A stretch of DNA of 64,000 bases from B1 sp964355075 (lineage in GTDB: Bacteria; Bacteroidota; Bacteroidia; UKL13-3), in contig CAYHCF010000016.1 of the NCBI GenBank assembly GCA_964355075.1, forward strand, positions 1 to 64,000. The letters run 5' to 3'. Numbering within the stretch: position 1 is the first letter of the stretch; each line of letters begins with the position of its first letter. The translations under genes and the position numbers were made by a program. The notes under the pieces are model-generated. The model saw only the letters and a list, made by a program, of their open reading frames with translations. It made no database searches and was not told the origin of the DNA. This document shows positions 10,551-19,705 of the stretch, in pieces.

Positions 10551-10595
10551 GATGGGCAAGATACTTTTTTTGCTTCTAACTAAGAAACGACTTTT

Positions 10596-10659
10596 GCCAC
10601 AAAGGCGGGAAGGCGCTAAGGGTGATGTATTTTCCTTCGCGTCTTAGCGTCTTCGTGGC
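10596..10659. repeat. Dispersed inverted repeat, 'cttcgcgtcttagcg' family
   Basis: The left arm gccacaaaggcgggaagg (10596 on) is the imperfect reverse complement of the right arm ending cttagcgtcttcgtggc at 10659. The same core word, cttcgcgtcttagcg, recurs at about 15680. Such short hairpin elements are common between genes in Bacteroidota. It lies between the divergent amn and secreted endonuclease-like genes. Confidence 0.6.
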
Positions 10660-10755
10660 CCTATTTTTTGAGGCTACAAAGTAACGAAGGAACGAAATAA
10701 TCATGCTTTGGCAGGTAATTTCTTTTATCCACTTTGTTTTGCCTATTTTCGTAAA

Positions 10756-11775
10756 ATGAATCTACGAATCGTATTGCTTATAAGCACCTTATTTTGTTTC
10801 AATGCCTCGGCACAAATAGCAAAAAAACTCTGCATCTCCTTCTATAACCAGGAGAATTTATTTGATACCATTGATAATCCAAATAAAAATGATGAAGAAT
10901 TTTTACCCTTGGGAAAGTATAAATGGAACCATGAAAAATATACGAATAAAATCCATAATATGGCTAAAGTGATTCATGCCTTAAATGAAGATAAGGGACC
11001 GGATTTTTTAGGTATCTGCGAAGTTGAAAGCGATATCGCTTTACATGATTTGGCCATGCAATTAAACAGCGTTGGATTGAATTATAAATATTTGTGGTTT
11101 GAAGGGCCCGATGAGAGAGGTATTGATAATGCCCTGATATATAAACCTGAAAACGTAAAAGCAGCAAAAGGATTTCTATTTACAATTGATCCAAATGGTC
11201 TGAGAGGTGATCAAACCCGGGGCATTTTGATGTGTGATTTTATACTAACAAATATAGCAAGGATGGTGGTATTTATAAACCATTTTCCAAGCAGGCGTGA
11301 AGGAGAAAAAGAAAGCGAGTTTAAACGCTTATTTGTTGCCAAAACATTAAAACACATATCGGATAGCGTTGAAAAATCAGACCCCAAATGCAAAATCATC
11401 ATCATGGGTGATTTTAATGACTATCCCAATAATTTGAGCATTTCAGAAATATTGGGTGCTAAAAAAGATGTTTCTATGATAAAAGGGAAAGGACTTTACA
11501 ATCCCATGTACATGCTTATGGAGCAGGGCCTGGGATCTTATAAGTACAAGAGTGAATGGAATTTTTTAGATCAGATTATCTTAAACCAAAGCCTTATTAA
11601 TGACAAATCGAATTTAACTTATCAAACGAATTCCACCGGGGTTTTTAAGCAAGATTGGATGCTTGAAACGGAGGAAAAATATAAAGGAAATCCAAAACGA
11701 ACTTTTGGTGGAATGAAATATATAAATGGGTATAGCGATCATTTGCCTGTTTATTTATACTTAGATATGAAATAA
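10756..11775 (+). CDS. Secreted endonuclease/exonuclease/phosphatase family protein
   Basis: A metal-dependent phosphoesterase of the EEP superfamily, about 339 residues from the ATG at 10756. The start is chosen there because it gives a clean signal peptide (MNLRIVLLISTLFCFNASAQ); the longer frame from 10708 would bury it. Active-site signatures are visible: the N-terminal FYNQENLFDT, the Glu in GICEVES, the GDFNDYP motif and the terminal SDHLPVYLYL histidine/aspartate pair. It probably acts in the periplasm or outside the cell on nucleic acids or other phosphodiesters; the substrate cannot be read from sequence. mnmD follows after 12 bp and may be co-transcribed. Confidence 0.8.
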   Translation: MNLRIVLLISTLFCFNASAQIAKKLCISFYNQENLFDTIDNPNKNDEEFLPLGKYKWNHEKYTNKIHNMAKVIHALNEDKGPDFLGICEVESDIALHDLAMQLNSVGLNYKYLWFEGPDERGIDNALIYKPENVKAAKGFLFTIDPNGLRGDQTRGILMCDFILTNIARMVVFINHFPSRREGEKESEFKRLFVAKTLKHISDSVEKSDPKCKIIIMGDFNDYPNNLSISEILGAKKDVSMIKGKGLYNPMYMLMEQGLGSYKYKSEWNFLDQIILNQSLINDKSNLTYQTNSTGVFKQDWMLETEEKYKGNPKRTFGGMKYINGYSDHLPVYLYLDMK

Positions 11776-11787
11776 TTACTCTGCGAA

Positions 11788-12471
11788 ATGTTTCCTGAGA
11801 TAATTATTGCGAAGGATGGATCAAAAACGTTGTTTAACAAGTCTTTAAACGAAACTTATCATTCAATCTATGGTGCGTTACAGGAAAGTCAGCATGTTTT
11901 CATCGAAGCCGGGTTCAACTTTCTTTATCAGCAAATTTCATCTGAACCAAATCGTAAAATATCAATCTTAGATATTGGTTTTGGCACTGGACTGAACGCT
12001 TTATTAAGCTATTTGGAAGCTGAGAGAAAAGGGGTGCAAGTGGATTTTTATGGAATTGAAATGTATCCGCTTCCATTTGTATTAATTAACGAATTGAATT
12101 ACCAGAAAACATTTACCCCGGAACAACAATTTGCATTTAGAAATATGCATGAGAGCATCTGGAATGAACCTATATTAATTTCCCGATATTTTACACTTTC
12201 AAAATTGGAAAACTCAATCCTTAGCTTTGAACCTGAACCAATATATAATCTAATTTATTTTGATGCATTTGGCCCCGAAAAACAGCCTGAAATGTGGACT
12301 GAAAATGTTTTCAAAAAAATGTTTGATTGTCTTTTGCCCAATGGCATTCTGGTAACTTACTCGGCAAAGGGAGACGTAAAAAGAAACCTTCGCGCCGCAG
12401 GATTTGAAGTATGCAGGTTAGAAGGACCACCGATGAAAAGGCATATCCTCAGGGCATTGAGGAGGAAATAG
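11788..12471 (+). CDS. mnmD: tRNA (5-methylaminomethyl-2-thiouridine)(34)-methyltransferase MnmD
   Basis: A 227-residue SAM-dependent methyltransferase of the DUF752 family, equivalent to the methyltransferase half of E. coli MnmC. It would methylate nm5(s2)U34 to mnm5(s2)U34 in the tRNA wobble position. The SAM-binding loop DIGFGTGLNAL (residues 62-72) and the family motif FDAFGPEKQPEMW are both present, as is the C-terminal GPPMKRHILRA segment. The FAD-dependent half of MnmC is missing from this protein, but a candidate lies 516 bp downstream beyond a tandem repeat. The stop codon lies directly before that repeat. Confidence 0.88.
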   Translation: MFPEIIIAKDGSKTLFNKSLNETYHSIYGALQESQHVFIEAGFNFLYQQISSEPNRKISILDIGFGTGLNALLSYLEAERKGVQVDFYGIEMYPLPFVLINELNYQKTFTPEQQFAFRNMHESIWNEPILISRYFTLSKLENSILSFEPEPIYNLIYFDAFGPEKQPEMWTENVFKKMFDCLLPNGILVTYSAKGDVKRNLRAAGFEVCRLEGPPMKRHILRALRRK

Positions 12472-12480
12472 GAAATAGGA

Positions 12481-12907
12481 CCCTTCGACAAGCTCAGGAT
12501 GACAAGAAAGATGGGAAAGGGGAAAGGGGACCCTTCGACAAGCTCAGGATGACAAGAAAGATAGGAAAGGGGACCCTTCGACAAGCTCAGGATGACAAGA
12601 AAGATAGGAAAGGGGACCNNNNNNNNNNNNNNNNNNNNNNNNNNNNNNNNNNNNNNNNNNNNNNNNNNNNNNNNNNNNNNNNNNNNNNNNNNNNNNNNNN
12701 NNNNNNNNNNNNNNNNNNGGAAAGGGGACCCTTCGACAAGCTCAGGATGACAAGAAAGATAGGAAAGGGGACCCTTCGACAAGCTCAGGATGACAAGAAA
12801 GATGGGAAAGGGGACCCTTCGACAAGCTCAGGATGACAAGAAAGATGGGAAATGGGACCCTTCGACAAGCTCAGGATGACAAGAAAGATGGGAAAGGGGA
12901 AATGGGA
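12481..12907. repeat. 43-bp tandem repeat array (with assembly gap)
   Basis: Each unit starts cccttcgacaagctcaggat and continues gacaagaaagatrggaaagggga. Units start at 12481 (50 bp), 12531 and 12574 on the left of the N run, and at 12729, 12772, 12815 and 12858 on the right; apart from the first and last the period is exactly 43 bp. Units differ only by a/g or g/t substitutions. There are no unique spacers, so it is not CRISPR. The core word cttcgacaagctcagg belongs to a widespread intergenic repeat; a diverged piece occurs at about 22241-22263. Confidence 0.9.
12619..12718. other. Assembly gap (100 N)
   Basis: Exactly 100 N bases, the conventional placeholder for a scaffold gap of unknown size. 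It interrupts the 43-bp tandem repeat, so the true copy number is unknown and reads probably failed to cross the array. Confidence 0.98.
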
Positions 12908-12986
12908 TTGAAATGATGAATGTTGAATGATGAAGTTTGGGAAGTGATGAAGAGTCTAAAATGCTAAAAATAAATATTGCCATATA

Positions 12987-14075
12987 ATGAATAATAATAT
13001 GAATAAAAAAAAATACGATTACCTGATTATAGGCGGAGGATTGGCCGGATTCCAGTTTGCTCATCAGTTAAAAAAAAACAATAAAAGCTTTTTGGTTTTT
13101 GATCCGAAAAATAAAAATACTTCCACTACCATTGCGGCCGGAATGTTTACTCCCATCAGTGGAAAACGGATGACCATTAACTGGAAAGCGGATGAACTGA
13201 TCGAGGAACTTAAAAATACATTTCTGGAAATTGAGCAGGAACTAAAATGCAGGCTTATTCATTTTGAAAATACGCATCAGGCTTTTGGGAACAACAAAGA
13301 GGCAAATGATTTATGGTCGAAAATGGAGAATGAAAGTTTTGGTAAGTATATAGTTGAGACAAGTACCTGCGAGCCCTATTTAAACGCTCCTGATGGTTGT
13401 TTTGAAGTAAATCAGACTGGTTGGGTGGAGACCGGCTTATACATTGAATCTTATGCGAAATTATTAGGGGATGAGAATTGCCTGATCCATGAAATCCTTG
13501 ATTACAACAAATTGGTTCAAACCGAAAATGGCTGGCAATATGGATCCTATATATTTGACAAAGTAATTTGTTGCGAAGGCTACCATGCGATCCAAAATCC
13601 TTACTTCAACTGGCTGCCATTTAAATTAGCAAAAGGTCAGGTTCTGTTGATTAGTTGCCCGGAAATAAATACCGAAAAAATTATCAAAAAAGGAGTTTAT
13701 ATGGTTCATCAGGGGGAGCAAATGTATAAAGTAGGTGCTACTTATGAATGGGATGATCTGGATGAAATACCCAATGAGAAAGGCAGGGCATTTCTTGAAA
13801 GCAAATTAAAAAATATGCTCAATATGCCCTTCGAAATTATGGATCAATATGCAGGTGTTCGTCCTGCTACCCGCGACCGGAAAGCATTTTTAGGTGTACA
13901 TCCACAAATACCAAATCTGTTTATTTTTAATGGCTTGGGTACTAAAGGTGTTTTTCAGGCACCCTACCTGGCCAAGCACTTATACCAACATATTGAAGCT
14001 AAGCAACCATTAGAAGCGGAGGTGGATATCAACAGGTTTCCATCATTCTACTCTAGTAGGCAGTCACCAAACTAA
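12987..14075 (+). CDS. FAD-dependent oxidoreductase (DAO family, MnmC-oxidase-like)
   Basis: A 362-residue flavoprotein of the glycine/D-amino-acid oxidase fold. The dinucleotide-binding motif is YLIIGGGLAGFQFA (residues 12-25), and the C-terminal FAD-binding region contains YAGVRPATRDRKAFLG, which resembles the GVRCATRD segment in the oxidase domain of E. coli MnmC. It lies on the same strand downstream of mnmD. One reading is that it performs the cmnm5U-to-nm5U step that MnmD then needs. Other amine-oxidising roles remain possible. Start at the ATG at 12987; the ATG at 12999 is also possible. Confidence 0.7.
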   Translation: MNNNMNKKKYDYLIIGGGLAGFQFAHQLKKNNKSFLVFDPKNKNTSTTIAAGMFTPISGKRMTINWKADELIEELKNTFLEIEQELKCRLIHFENTHQAFGNNKEANDLWSKMENESFGKYIVETSTCEPYLNAPDGCFEVNQTGWVETGLYIESYAKLLGDENCLIHEILDYNKLVQTENGWQYGSYIFDKVICCEGYHAIQNPYFNWLPFKLAKGQVLLISCPEINTEKIIKKGVYMVHQGEQMYKVGATYEWDDLDEIPNEKGRAFLESKLKNMLNMPFEIMDQYAGVRPATRDRKAFLGVHPQIPNLFIFNGLGTKGVFQAPYLAKHLYQHIEAKQPLEAEVDINRFPSFYSSRQSPN

Positions 14076-14123
14076 GTTAACAATAATTCACTTGGCATTT
14101 TATTATTGCTGATAAATTGCATC

Positions 14124-15113
14124 ATGGAATGGCGTATCAAAAAAATTCACCTGGAGCTGAAATATACCTGGAAAATTTCGCGTAATACCAGTGAGTTCAA
14201 AGAGAATTTTATCATTGAAGCGAAAGATGGAAATTTTGTTGGATCAGGCGAAACTGCTCCAAATATCAGATACAATGAAACTTCGGAAATCATTACCAAA
14301 GCTTTTGAATTGTTTATGCATCTACCTGTTCATGAAATAAAATCTCTGGAGGATTTAACATTCCTTTTGCAGCAGGTAAAACTTCCAAATGCACTTCGTT
14401 TTGGTATTGAATCTGCTTATTTTCATTTATTGGCTCAAAAAAGTAACAAAAGCATTTATGAATTGCTGGGGGTAAAAGATCCCCAAAAAGTTGCTACCTG
14501 CTATACTTTGCCTATTATGGAGCTACAGGATATGGAGCCGTTTTATAAAAAGTTTCATTTGAACCGCTTTCAACACATCAAAATAAAAATAAGTGAAGAA
14601 GGAGCCATAGAACACCTGAAAAGCTTGCACAAAATATCCAGTACCCCTATCATGATGGATGCGAATGAGGCCTGGAAGGATGTGGATGCCCTGATAAACT
14701 TCTTACATAAATTAAAACAGCTGCCTATCGCCTTTGTGGAGCAACCCATGCCAGCATCTTTTAAGGATGAGTATCTGTATCTGAAACAACATTCTCCTTT
14801 TCCGGTGATGGCCGATGAAAGTGTATTGGATCAGCCCGATTTCGACCTTTTGGAAAAACAGTTTGATGGCATCAATATGAAACTGATGAAGGCCGGAGGT
14901 TATTTGAATGGTTTGAGAATTTTAAATGAAGCCCGTAAAAGAAATATGCAAACCATGGTAGGATGTATGGTTGAAACCACACTGGGAATTAGCAGCGCAT
15001 GGAACCTATGTGCCAACGTAAATTATGCCGATCTCGACGGCTGTTTACTCATAGCCAATGAACCCTTTCATATGTTAAAAGAAGAAAACGGGCATTTCTA
15101 TAAAATAACATGA
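14124..15113 (+). CDS. Dipeptide epimerase (L-Ala-D/L-Glu epimerase-like, enolase superfamily)
   Basis: About 329 residues; likely epimerises L-Ala-D-Glu or similar dipeptides from cell-wall recycling. The full enolase-superfamily active site is visible (numbering from an upstream in-frame Met at 14106): the acid/base pair K159-x-K161 (HIKIKI), metal ligands D185 (MMDANEAW), E212 (FVEQPMP) and D237 (MADES), and the second base K262 (MKLMKAGG). The ATG at 14124 (MEWRIKKIHLELKYTW) fits the family start better than the one at 14106. Its stop overlaps the next gene by 4 bp, which points to translational coupling. Confidence 0.85.
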   Translation: MEWRIKKIHLELKYTWKISRNTSEFKENFIIEAKDGNFVGSGETAPNIRYNETSEIITKAFELFMHLPVHEIKSLEDLTFLLQQVKLPNALRFGIESAYFHLLAQKSNKSIYELLGVKDPQKVATCYTLPIMELQDMEPFYKKFHLNRFQHIKIKISEEGAIEHLKSLHKISSTPIMMDANEAWKDVDALINFLHKLKQLPIAFVEQPMPASFKDEYLYLKQHSPFPVMADESVLDQPDFDLLEKQFDGINMKLMKAGGYLNGLRILNEARKRNMQTMVGCMVETTLGISSAWNLCANVNYADLDGCLLIANEPFHMLKEENGHFYKIT

Positions 15114-15589
15114 AATCAGCATCCCTCGCAGAAATAAAAAAGGAATTATCCTATCTCAGTCACTTGCAGCTGCTGGAAATTTGTTTGCGTCTGTCTAAAT
15201 TTAAGAAGGTGAATAAAGACCTGATCAATTATTTATTGTTTGAAGCACATGATGAAGCGGAATACATCAAAAAGGTGAAAGAGATCATTGAATTGCGCTT
15301 CGAAGAAATGCCATTCAGCAGCTTGTTTTTTACCACAAAATATATCCGGAAAACATTAAGGATTGTTAAACTCTATATTCAATTCAGCAGCAACAAACAA
15401 ACCGAAATTGAACTAATGCTATTCTTCTGTGCTCAATTAAAAATATCGGTTCAGCAGTGGCGAAAATATGTGGCAATAGCAAATTTATATGAAAGGCAAT
15501 TAGATAAAATAAGCAAAGACCTCAGTAAATTACACGAGGATCTGCAATATGATTATACAAAAGAACTCGAAAAGCTTATTCTGACATAA
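15110..15589 (+). CDS. Conserved hypothetical helical protein
   Basis: A 159-residue charged, mostly helical protein that I cannot assign. It has no signal peptide, membrane segment or recognisable motif; Lys and Glu are abundant, and the C-terminal 40 residues (YERQLDKISKDLSKLHEDL) look like a short coiled coil. It overlaps the dipeptide epimerase by 4 bp (ATGA), so the two are very likely co-expressed, though nothing in the sequence ties it to peptidoglycan recycling. Confidence 0.6.
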   Translation: MKSASLAEIKKELSYLSHLQLLEICLRLSKFKKVNKDLINYLLFEAHDEAEYIKKVKEIIELRFEEMPFSSLFFTTKYIRKTLRIVKLYIQFSSNKQTEIELMLFFCAQLKISVQQWRKYVAIANLYERQLDKISKDLSKLHEDLQYDYTKELEKLILT

Positions 15590-15637
15590 GCGTTTTTTTT
15601 GAATAGAAATTGACTTTTTATTTGTAGTAAAAATGGA

Positions 15638-15730
15638 GGCTACTAAGAAACAAAGAAACAAAAGGAAATAATCTTAGCGCCTTCGCGTCTTAGCGGCAAA
15701 AAAAAATAGTTTCTTAGTTCCTTTGTAGCC
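15638..15730. repeat. Dispersed inverted repeat between convergent genes
   Basis: The left arm ggctactaagaaacaaag (from 15638) is roughly complementary to the right arm gtttcttagttcctttgtag (to about 15728). The centre carries cttagcgccttcgcgtctta, the word shared with 10635-10650. It sits between the ends of two convergent genes and may double as a terminator. Confidence 0.55.
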
Positions 15731-15744
15731 CAAAAAATAAGTTA

Positions 15745-17265
15745 TCAAACAAACTTCAGTTCCTCAATAAAATCGCCGGCAATGGCGTGTTTCACACCCT
15801 TTGATTTAAGCCGGTCGGCAAGGGTTCCATGCAAATGAACTCCCAGTAAAGCCGCTGTTTTAGGTTCGTAACCTTGCGCCAAAAGGGAAGTGATGATGCC
15901 ACTTAAAACATCTCCACTGCCTGCTGTTGACAATAATGGGTTTCCACTCATATTAAAATAAACAGAACCATCGGGCAAAGCAATGCTGGTGTGGGCACCT
16001 TTTAAAACAACAATGATCTTATGTTGGATGGCAAACTCTTTCTGGCGTTTTAACCTGGCTAAACTATCTTCACATTTACCGGCTAATCTTTCAAATTCTT
16101 TTGAATGCGGTGTGATCACAGCCATTTCAGGAAAGGAGAAATCCTCATTAAGTTTCATTAATTGGGCACAGGCATTTAACCCATCGGCATCTATTAAAAG
16201 CGGTTTTTTTATTTGTTTCAACCAATTGCCAAATGCCATTACGGTATAAGGATGCAAACCCATTCCCGGGCCTACACCTACGCAATCAAATTTTGCTGTA
16301 TCCGGGAAATTCCTAAGTTCATACAATTCGTCATCAGTTTGCACCATTGCCTCCGGAAGGGCTGTTTGAAAAATGGAATATCCCACCTTTGGAATATAGG
16401 CAGTTAACAATCCGCAACCAACACGCAAAGCGGCTTTTGCAGCCAATAAAGCTGCACCTATTTTCCCAAAACTACCTGCAACCAATAGGGCGTGTCCGAA
16501 AGAACCTTTATGTGAGAATTTTTCCCTAACCTTAAAATTCGATTGAACCCAATCTGATGAAATAAAATGAATATCATTTTGACTATTCAAAAGAAAATCA
16601 GGGTGTAACCCAATGGGCAAGACCTCAAAATTACCCACAAATTCAAAATTTTCGGCAAGCATAAAGCATTGTTTCGGAACCTGAAAAGTGAAGGTTTGTT
16701 GTGCTTTAAAAACCGGTCTGGACGAATTCAAATCCATTGAATCTAAATCTGCCATTAAACCACTTGGCAGGTCAATGGAAACTTTATAGCCTTTTGAATC
16801 ATTTAAATATTGAATCAAAGAAGCTGCCAGACCTATTAAGGGTTTATTTAATCCGGTTCCAAACAGCGCATCAATAATAATAGAGGAGGAATGAATTTCA
16901 GGGAAATCAGATTCCTTTTGGAGGAAAGAAATATCAAGCTGTTTTCCATCCTGCAGTCTTTTTAAATTAAGGGCAAAATCATTGGATGGTTTTGAACCTG
17001 TACTGAGGTTATAAACAGAGACTTTCAGACCCATTTCATGCAGCAATCTGGCCACTGCCAGACCATCTCCACCATTGTTTCCGGGTCCGCAAAAAACATA
17101 ATATGGGATGGCTCCATTTAATAAATCCAATTCATTTAAATGAATTAAAAGAGCATCTTTAAAAGCCTTAGCGGCGCGTTCCATCAAATCAACTGAGGCA
17201 ATGGGTTCATGCAAAATCGTGTATGCATCCCAATCCCTGATTTGTTTTGCATTTGGCAGCATCAT
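15745..17265 (-). CDS. nnrD: Bifunctional NAD(P)HX epimerase/dehydratase
   Basis: Repairs hydrated NADH and NADPH. The N-terminal YjeF_N epimerase domain has the FCGPGNNGGDGLAVARLL motif, with DALFGTGL downstream. The C-terminal ribokinase-like dehydratase domain has GVGPGMG, ITPHSKEF and the AGSGDVLSGI ATP/ADP-binding motif. About 506 residues from the ATG at 17265 (MMLPNAKQIRDWD). The frame continues to 17307, but the extra hydrophobic residues look spurious and a TAnnTTTG box ends 8 nt before the 17265 start. It is the usual fused bacterial form. Confidence 0.9.
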   Translation of the reverse strand: MMLPNAKQIRDWDAYTILHEPIASVDLMERAAKAFKDALLIHLNELDLLNGAIPYYVFCGPGNNGGDGLAVARLLHEMGLKVSVYNLSTGSKPSNDFALNLKRLQDGKQLDISFLQKESDFPEIHSSSIIIDALFGTGLNKPLIGLAASLIQYLNDSKGYKVSIDLPSGLMADLDSMDLNSSRPVFKAQQTFTFQVPKQCFMLAENFEFVGNFEVLPIGLHPDFLLNSQNDIHFISSDWVQSNFKVREKFSHKGSFGHALLVAGSFGKIGAALLAAKAALRVGCGLLTAYIPKVGYSIFQTALPEAMVQTDDELYELRNFPDTAKFDCVGVGPGMGLHPYTVMAFGNWLKQIKKPLLIDADGLNACAQLMKLNEDFSFPEMAVITPHSKEFERLAGKCEDSLARLKRQKEFAIQHKIIVVLKGAHTSIALPDGSVYFNMSGNPLLSTAGSGDVLSGIITSLLAQGYEPKTAALLGVHLHGTLADRLKSKGVKHAIAGDFIEELKFV

Positions 17266-17272
17266 AAGAAGG

Positions 17273-17280
17273 CAAAGATA
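17273..17280 (-). promoter_or_regulatory. -7 box TATCTTTG of the NAD(P)HX repair gene
   Basis: A perfect TAnnTTTG on the minus strand, 7 nt before the ATG at 17265. No clear TTG -33 element at the usual distance. Confidence 0.45.
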
Positions 17281-17342
17281 AGAAAAGTAGGACTTAAAAC
17301 AGCTCATTCAAAGTTTTAATGATCAGGATTTCTTATCTGAAC

Positions 17343-17350
17343 TATATTTG
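17343..17350 (+). promoter_or_regulatory. -7 box TATATTTG of the ABC exporter gene
   Basis: A perfect TAnnTTTG, 15 nt before the ATG at 17366. With the box at 17273-17280 it makes a compact divergent promoter region for nnrD and the exporter. Confidence 0.45.
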
Positions 17351-17365
17351 CGGCAAAATTAATTT

Positions 17366-19240
17366 ATGGCAAAACGCAGTTTCAATAGTAATGGTAATTT
17401 GAAGAAGGAGCCGGAGAAGGCTAAAATTACCAAAGAGAGTCTGAGGGAAGCCCTTTTGCTTTTCAATTATATACGCCCGTACCGCAATAAATTTATTTTA
17501 AGCATGGTGTTTATTGCCCTTTCGGCACTCAGTACCATGATATTTCCTTTTTTATTGGGTAAAATGATTGATGCCGCAGCTCCTACGGCACATTTGCAAT
17601 TGCCTCAAAATAATATGGGTGCCGGAATGTTGGGTTTTAATCTCAAAACGGTTCAGTGGAGTTTGAATACCATTTTGCTGCTCTTGTTTTTGCAACTTTC
17701 GGTTCAAACCATATTCTCGTTTATGCGGATTTATTTGTTAACCGAAGTGGGTGAAAAATCGCTTGCCGATATGCGTACTGAATTGTATGGAAGGTTATTG
17801 AGTCAGCCGATGAGCTTTTACAGTGAGCAACGTGTGGGTGATTTGAGCAATCGCATCAGTTCGGATTTGTCGCAAATACAGGATGCCATTTCATTTACGT
17901 TTGCTGAATTTTTAAGAGGCATATTTACTTTAATAATTGGCTTGAGTTTTATTTTCTGGATATCAACCGAATTGGCTCTGGTGATGCTCGCAGTGGTTCC
18001 ATTGATTGCTGTGGTGGCTGTGGTGTTTGGGGTGCGCATTCGTAAGATGGCACGTAAAGCGCAGGATCAGTTAGCCGAAAGCGGAACCATTGTGCAGGAG
18101 ACTTTTCAGGGAATCTCCATTGTAAAAGCATTTACCAGTGAAAGCTATGAAATGAAAAGATATACGAGCAGCATCAGAAGTGTAGTTCAAACCGCTATTG
18201 CCAATGCACGTTATCGCGGAGCCTTTGTGAGTTTTATGATTTTTAGTGTATTTGGTGCCATTGCTTTTGTGATGTGGTATGGTGCCAAAATGATTGTTGG
18301 AGGGGAGTTGAGTGCCGGCGATTTAACCATGTTTGTGATCTTCTCTGCCTTTGTTGGCGGAACCTTTGCCGGATTTGCAGATATGTTCAGCCAATTGCAA
18401 AAAACATTAGGTGCCACACAGCGGGTGCGCGAATTGTTGCGTACCGAAGGGGAGTTGGTTCAGATTGATGATGAAAAAATAGAAATAAAAAACATCTTAA
18501 AGGGCAGTGTAAGTTTTGAAAAGGTTTCCTTCAGTTATCCATCCCGGCAAGATGTTGAGGTTTTGAAAAATATCACGCTTTCGGTTCAGACCGGTGAACA
18601 GATTGCATTAGTAGGCCCAAGCGGATCGGGGAAAACAACGATCGCTTCTTTGTTGCTCAAGTTTTATGAACCCAATACCGGAGCGATTTATTTTGACGGC
18701 AGAAACAGCAAAGAATTTGGCCTGACTGAATTGCGAAAACAAATGGCTTTTGTACCGCAGGATGTTATTTTATTTGGTGGTTCCATCAGGGAAAATATTG
18801 CCTATGGGAAACCGGATGCAAGCGATGCAGAAATAGTTGAGGCCGCCCATAAAGCCAATGCTCATGAGTTTATTGACCGCTTCCCGGAAGGCTATGAAAC
18901 TATAGTTGGGGAAAGAGGAATAAAACTGAGTGGAGGACAAAGACAGCGGATTGCCATTGCCAGGGCTATTTTAAAGAATCCGGCGATATTAATATTAGAC
19001 GAAGCCACCAGTTCTTTGGATAGTGAAAGCGAACAATTGGTTCAGGAGGCTTTGGATAATTTAATGAAGGACAGAACCAGTTTTGTGATTGCGCACCGCT
19101 TAAGTACCGTAAGGAATGCCAGTAAAATAGCAGTAATCAGCAAAGGAGAGGTGGAGGAACTGGGTTCACATGAAACCTTGATGCAAAATACCGACGGATT
19201 ATATCGCAAATTGGTGGATATGCAATTAGAATGGAATTGA
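17366..19240 (+). CDS. ABC transporter, fused permease and ATPase (MsbA/LmrA-type exporter)
   Basis: A 624-residue half-transporter that would work as a homodimer in the inner membrane. The N-terminal six-helix permease covers about residues 35-345. The ATPase domain has Walker A GPSGSGKTT (about 417-425), Q-loop FVPQD, signature LSGGQRQRIAIAR (about 520), Walker B ILILDEATSSLD and the switch histidine in IAHRLST. The substrate cannot be told from sequence; lipid or drug export is typical. The start at 17366 follows a TATATTTG box by 15 nt. Divergent from nnrD. Confidence 0.88.
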   Translation: MAKRSFNSNGNLKKEPEKAKITKESLREALLLFNYIRPYRNKFILSMVFIALSALSTMIFPFLLGKMIDAAAPTAHLQLPQNNMGAGMLGFNLKTVQWSLNTILLLLFLQLSVQTIFSFMRIYLLTEVGEKSLADMRTELYGRLLSQPMSFYSEQRVGDLSNRISSDLSQIQDAISFTFAEFLRGIFTLIIGLSFIFWISTELALVMLAVVPLIAVVAVVFGVRIRKMARKAQDQLAESGTIVQETFQGISIVKAFTSESYEMKRYTSSIRSVVQTAIANARYRGAFVSFMIFSVFGAIAFVMWYGAKMIVGGELSAGDLTMFVIFSAFVGGTFAGFADMFSQLQKTLGATQRVRELLRTEGELVQIDDEKIEIKNILKGSVSFEKVSFSYPSRQDVEVLKNITLSVQTGEQIALVGPSGSGKTTIASLLLKFYEPNTGAIYFDGRNSKEFGLTELRKQMAFVPQDVILFGGSIRENIAYGKPDASDAEIVEAAHKANAHEFIDRFPEGYETIVGERGIKLSGGQRQRIAIARAILKNPAILILDEATSSLDSESEQLVQEALDNLMKDRTSFVIAHRLSTVRNASKIAVISKGEVEELGSHETLMQNTDGLYRKLVDMQLEWN

Positions 19241-19267
19241 GCAGGCTAAGTGAGATTGGAAACCAAA

Positions 19268-19705
19268 TCAAAGCTTTAAAAGCGACAATAATTGTTGAGT
19301 ATTACAAATTTGTTTATAACCATTTTGTAATAAACCATTGTAGAGTTTTTTGTCGCCTGTCCAAATTGGGGCTTTGATATGTTTTGACAAGGCTAAAAAG
19401 GGGGCGTCATCCAAATCAATATTTTTTAGCATTTTTTCTGCAGATTTGATTGTAATGGAATCAATCAAAAGATGATTCATAAAGTGAATCTTTTTTGTAA
19501 CCAAATATTCTATTTCATGAAACTCCTCCTCTGAATATTTTGTGATTTTAAGAATTTTGTTTGCATGGATTGCAATCTCCATTTTAAGAAAATCACAGGA
19601 AAAAAATTCAAATTGTTTGCCTGAATACAATAATATTCGTGCAATTTGGCTATCTATATTCAAAATAGCACTAAAAACGATATTAGTATCTACAACAATT
19701 TTCAA
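19268..19705 (-). CDS. PIN-domain toxin (VapC-like)
   Basis: A 145-residue PIN-domain protein, probably the ribonuclease toxin of a two-gene module. The acidic active-site residues are in place: D6 (VVDTNIVFSAIL), E43, D99/D100 (DLDDAPFLALS) and D118 (IWTGDKKL). The type matches the putative toxin-antitoxin, PIN family group rather than classical short VapC. Its start overlaps the end of the upstream small gene by 4 bp. All acidic residues are present, so I see no sign of inactivation. Confidence 0.8.
   Translation of the reverse strand: MKIVVDTNIVFSAILNIDSQIARILLYSGKQFEFFSCDFLKMEIAIHANKILKITKYSEEEFHEIEYLVTKKIHFMNHLLIDSITIKSAEKMLKNIDLDDAPFLALSKHIKAPIWTGDKKLYNGLLQNGYKQICNTQQLLSLLKL

Noticed and set aside
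12357..12836. ORFs on both strands across the N run
   Set aside because: They are translated from the 43-bp tandem repeat and unknown bases, not from a gene.
12481..12907. CRISPR array
   Set aside because: Units follow each other without unique spacers and there are no cas genes in the window.
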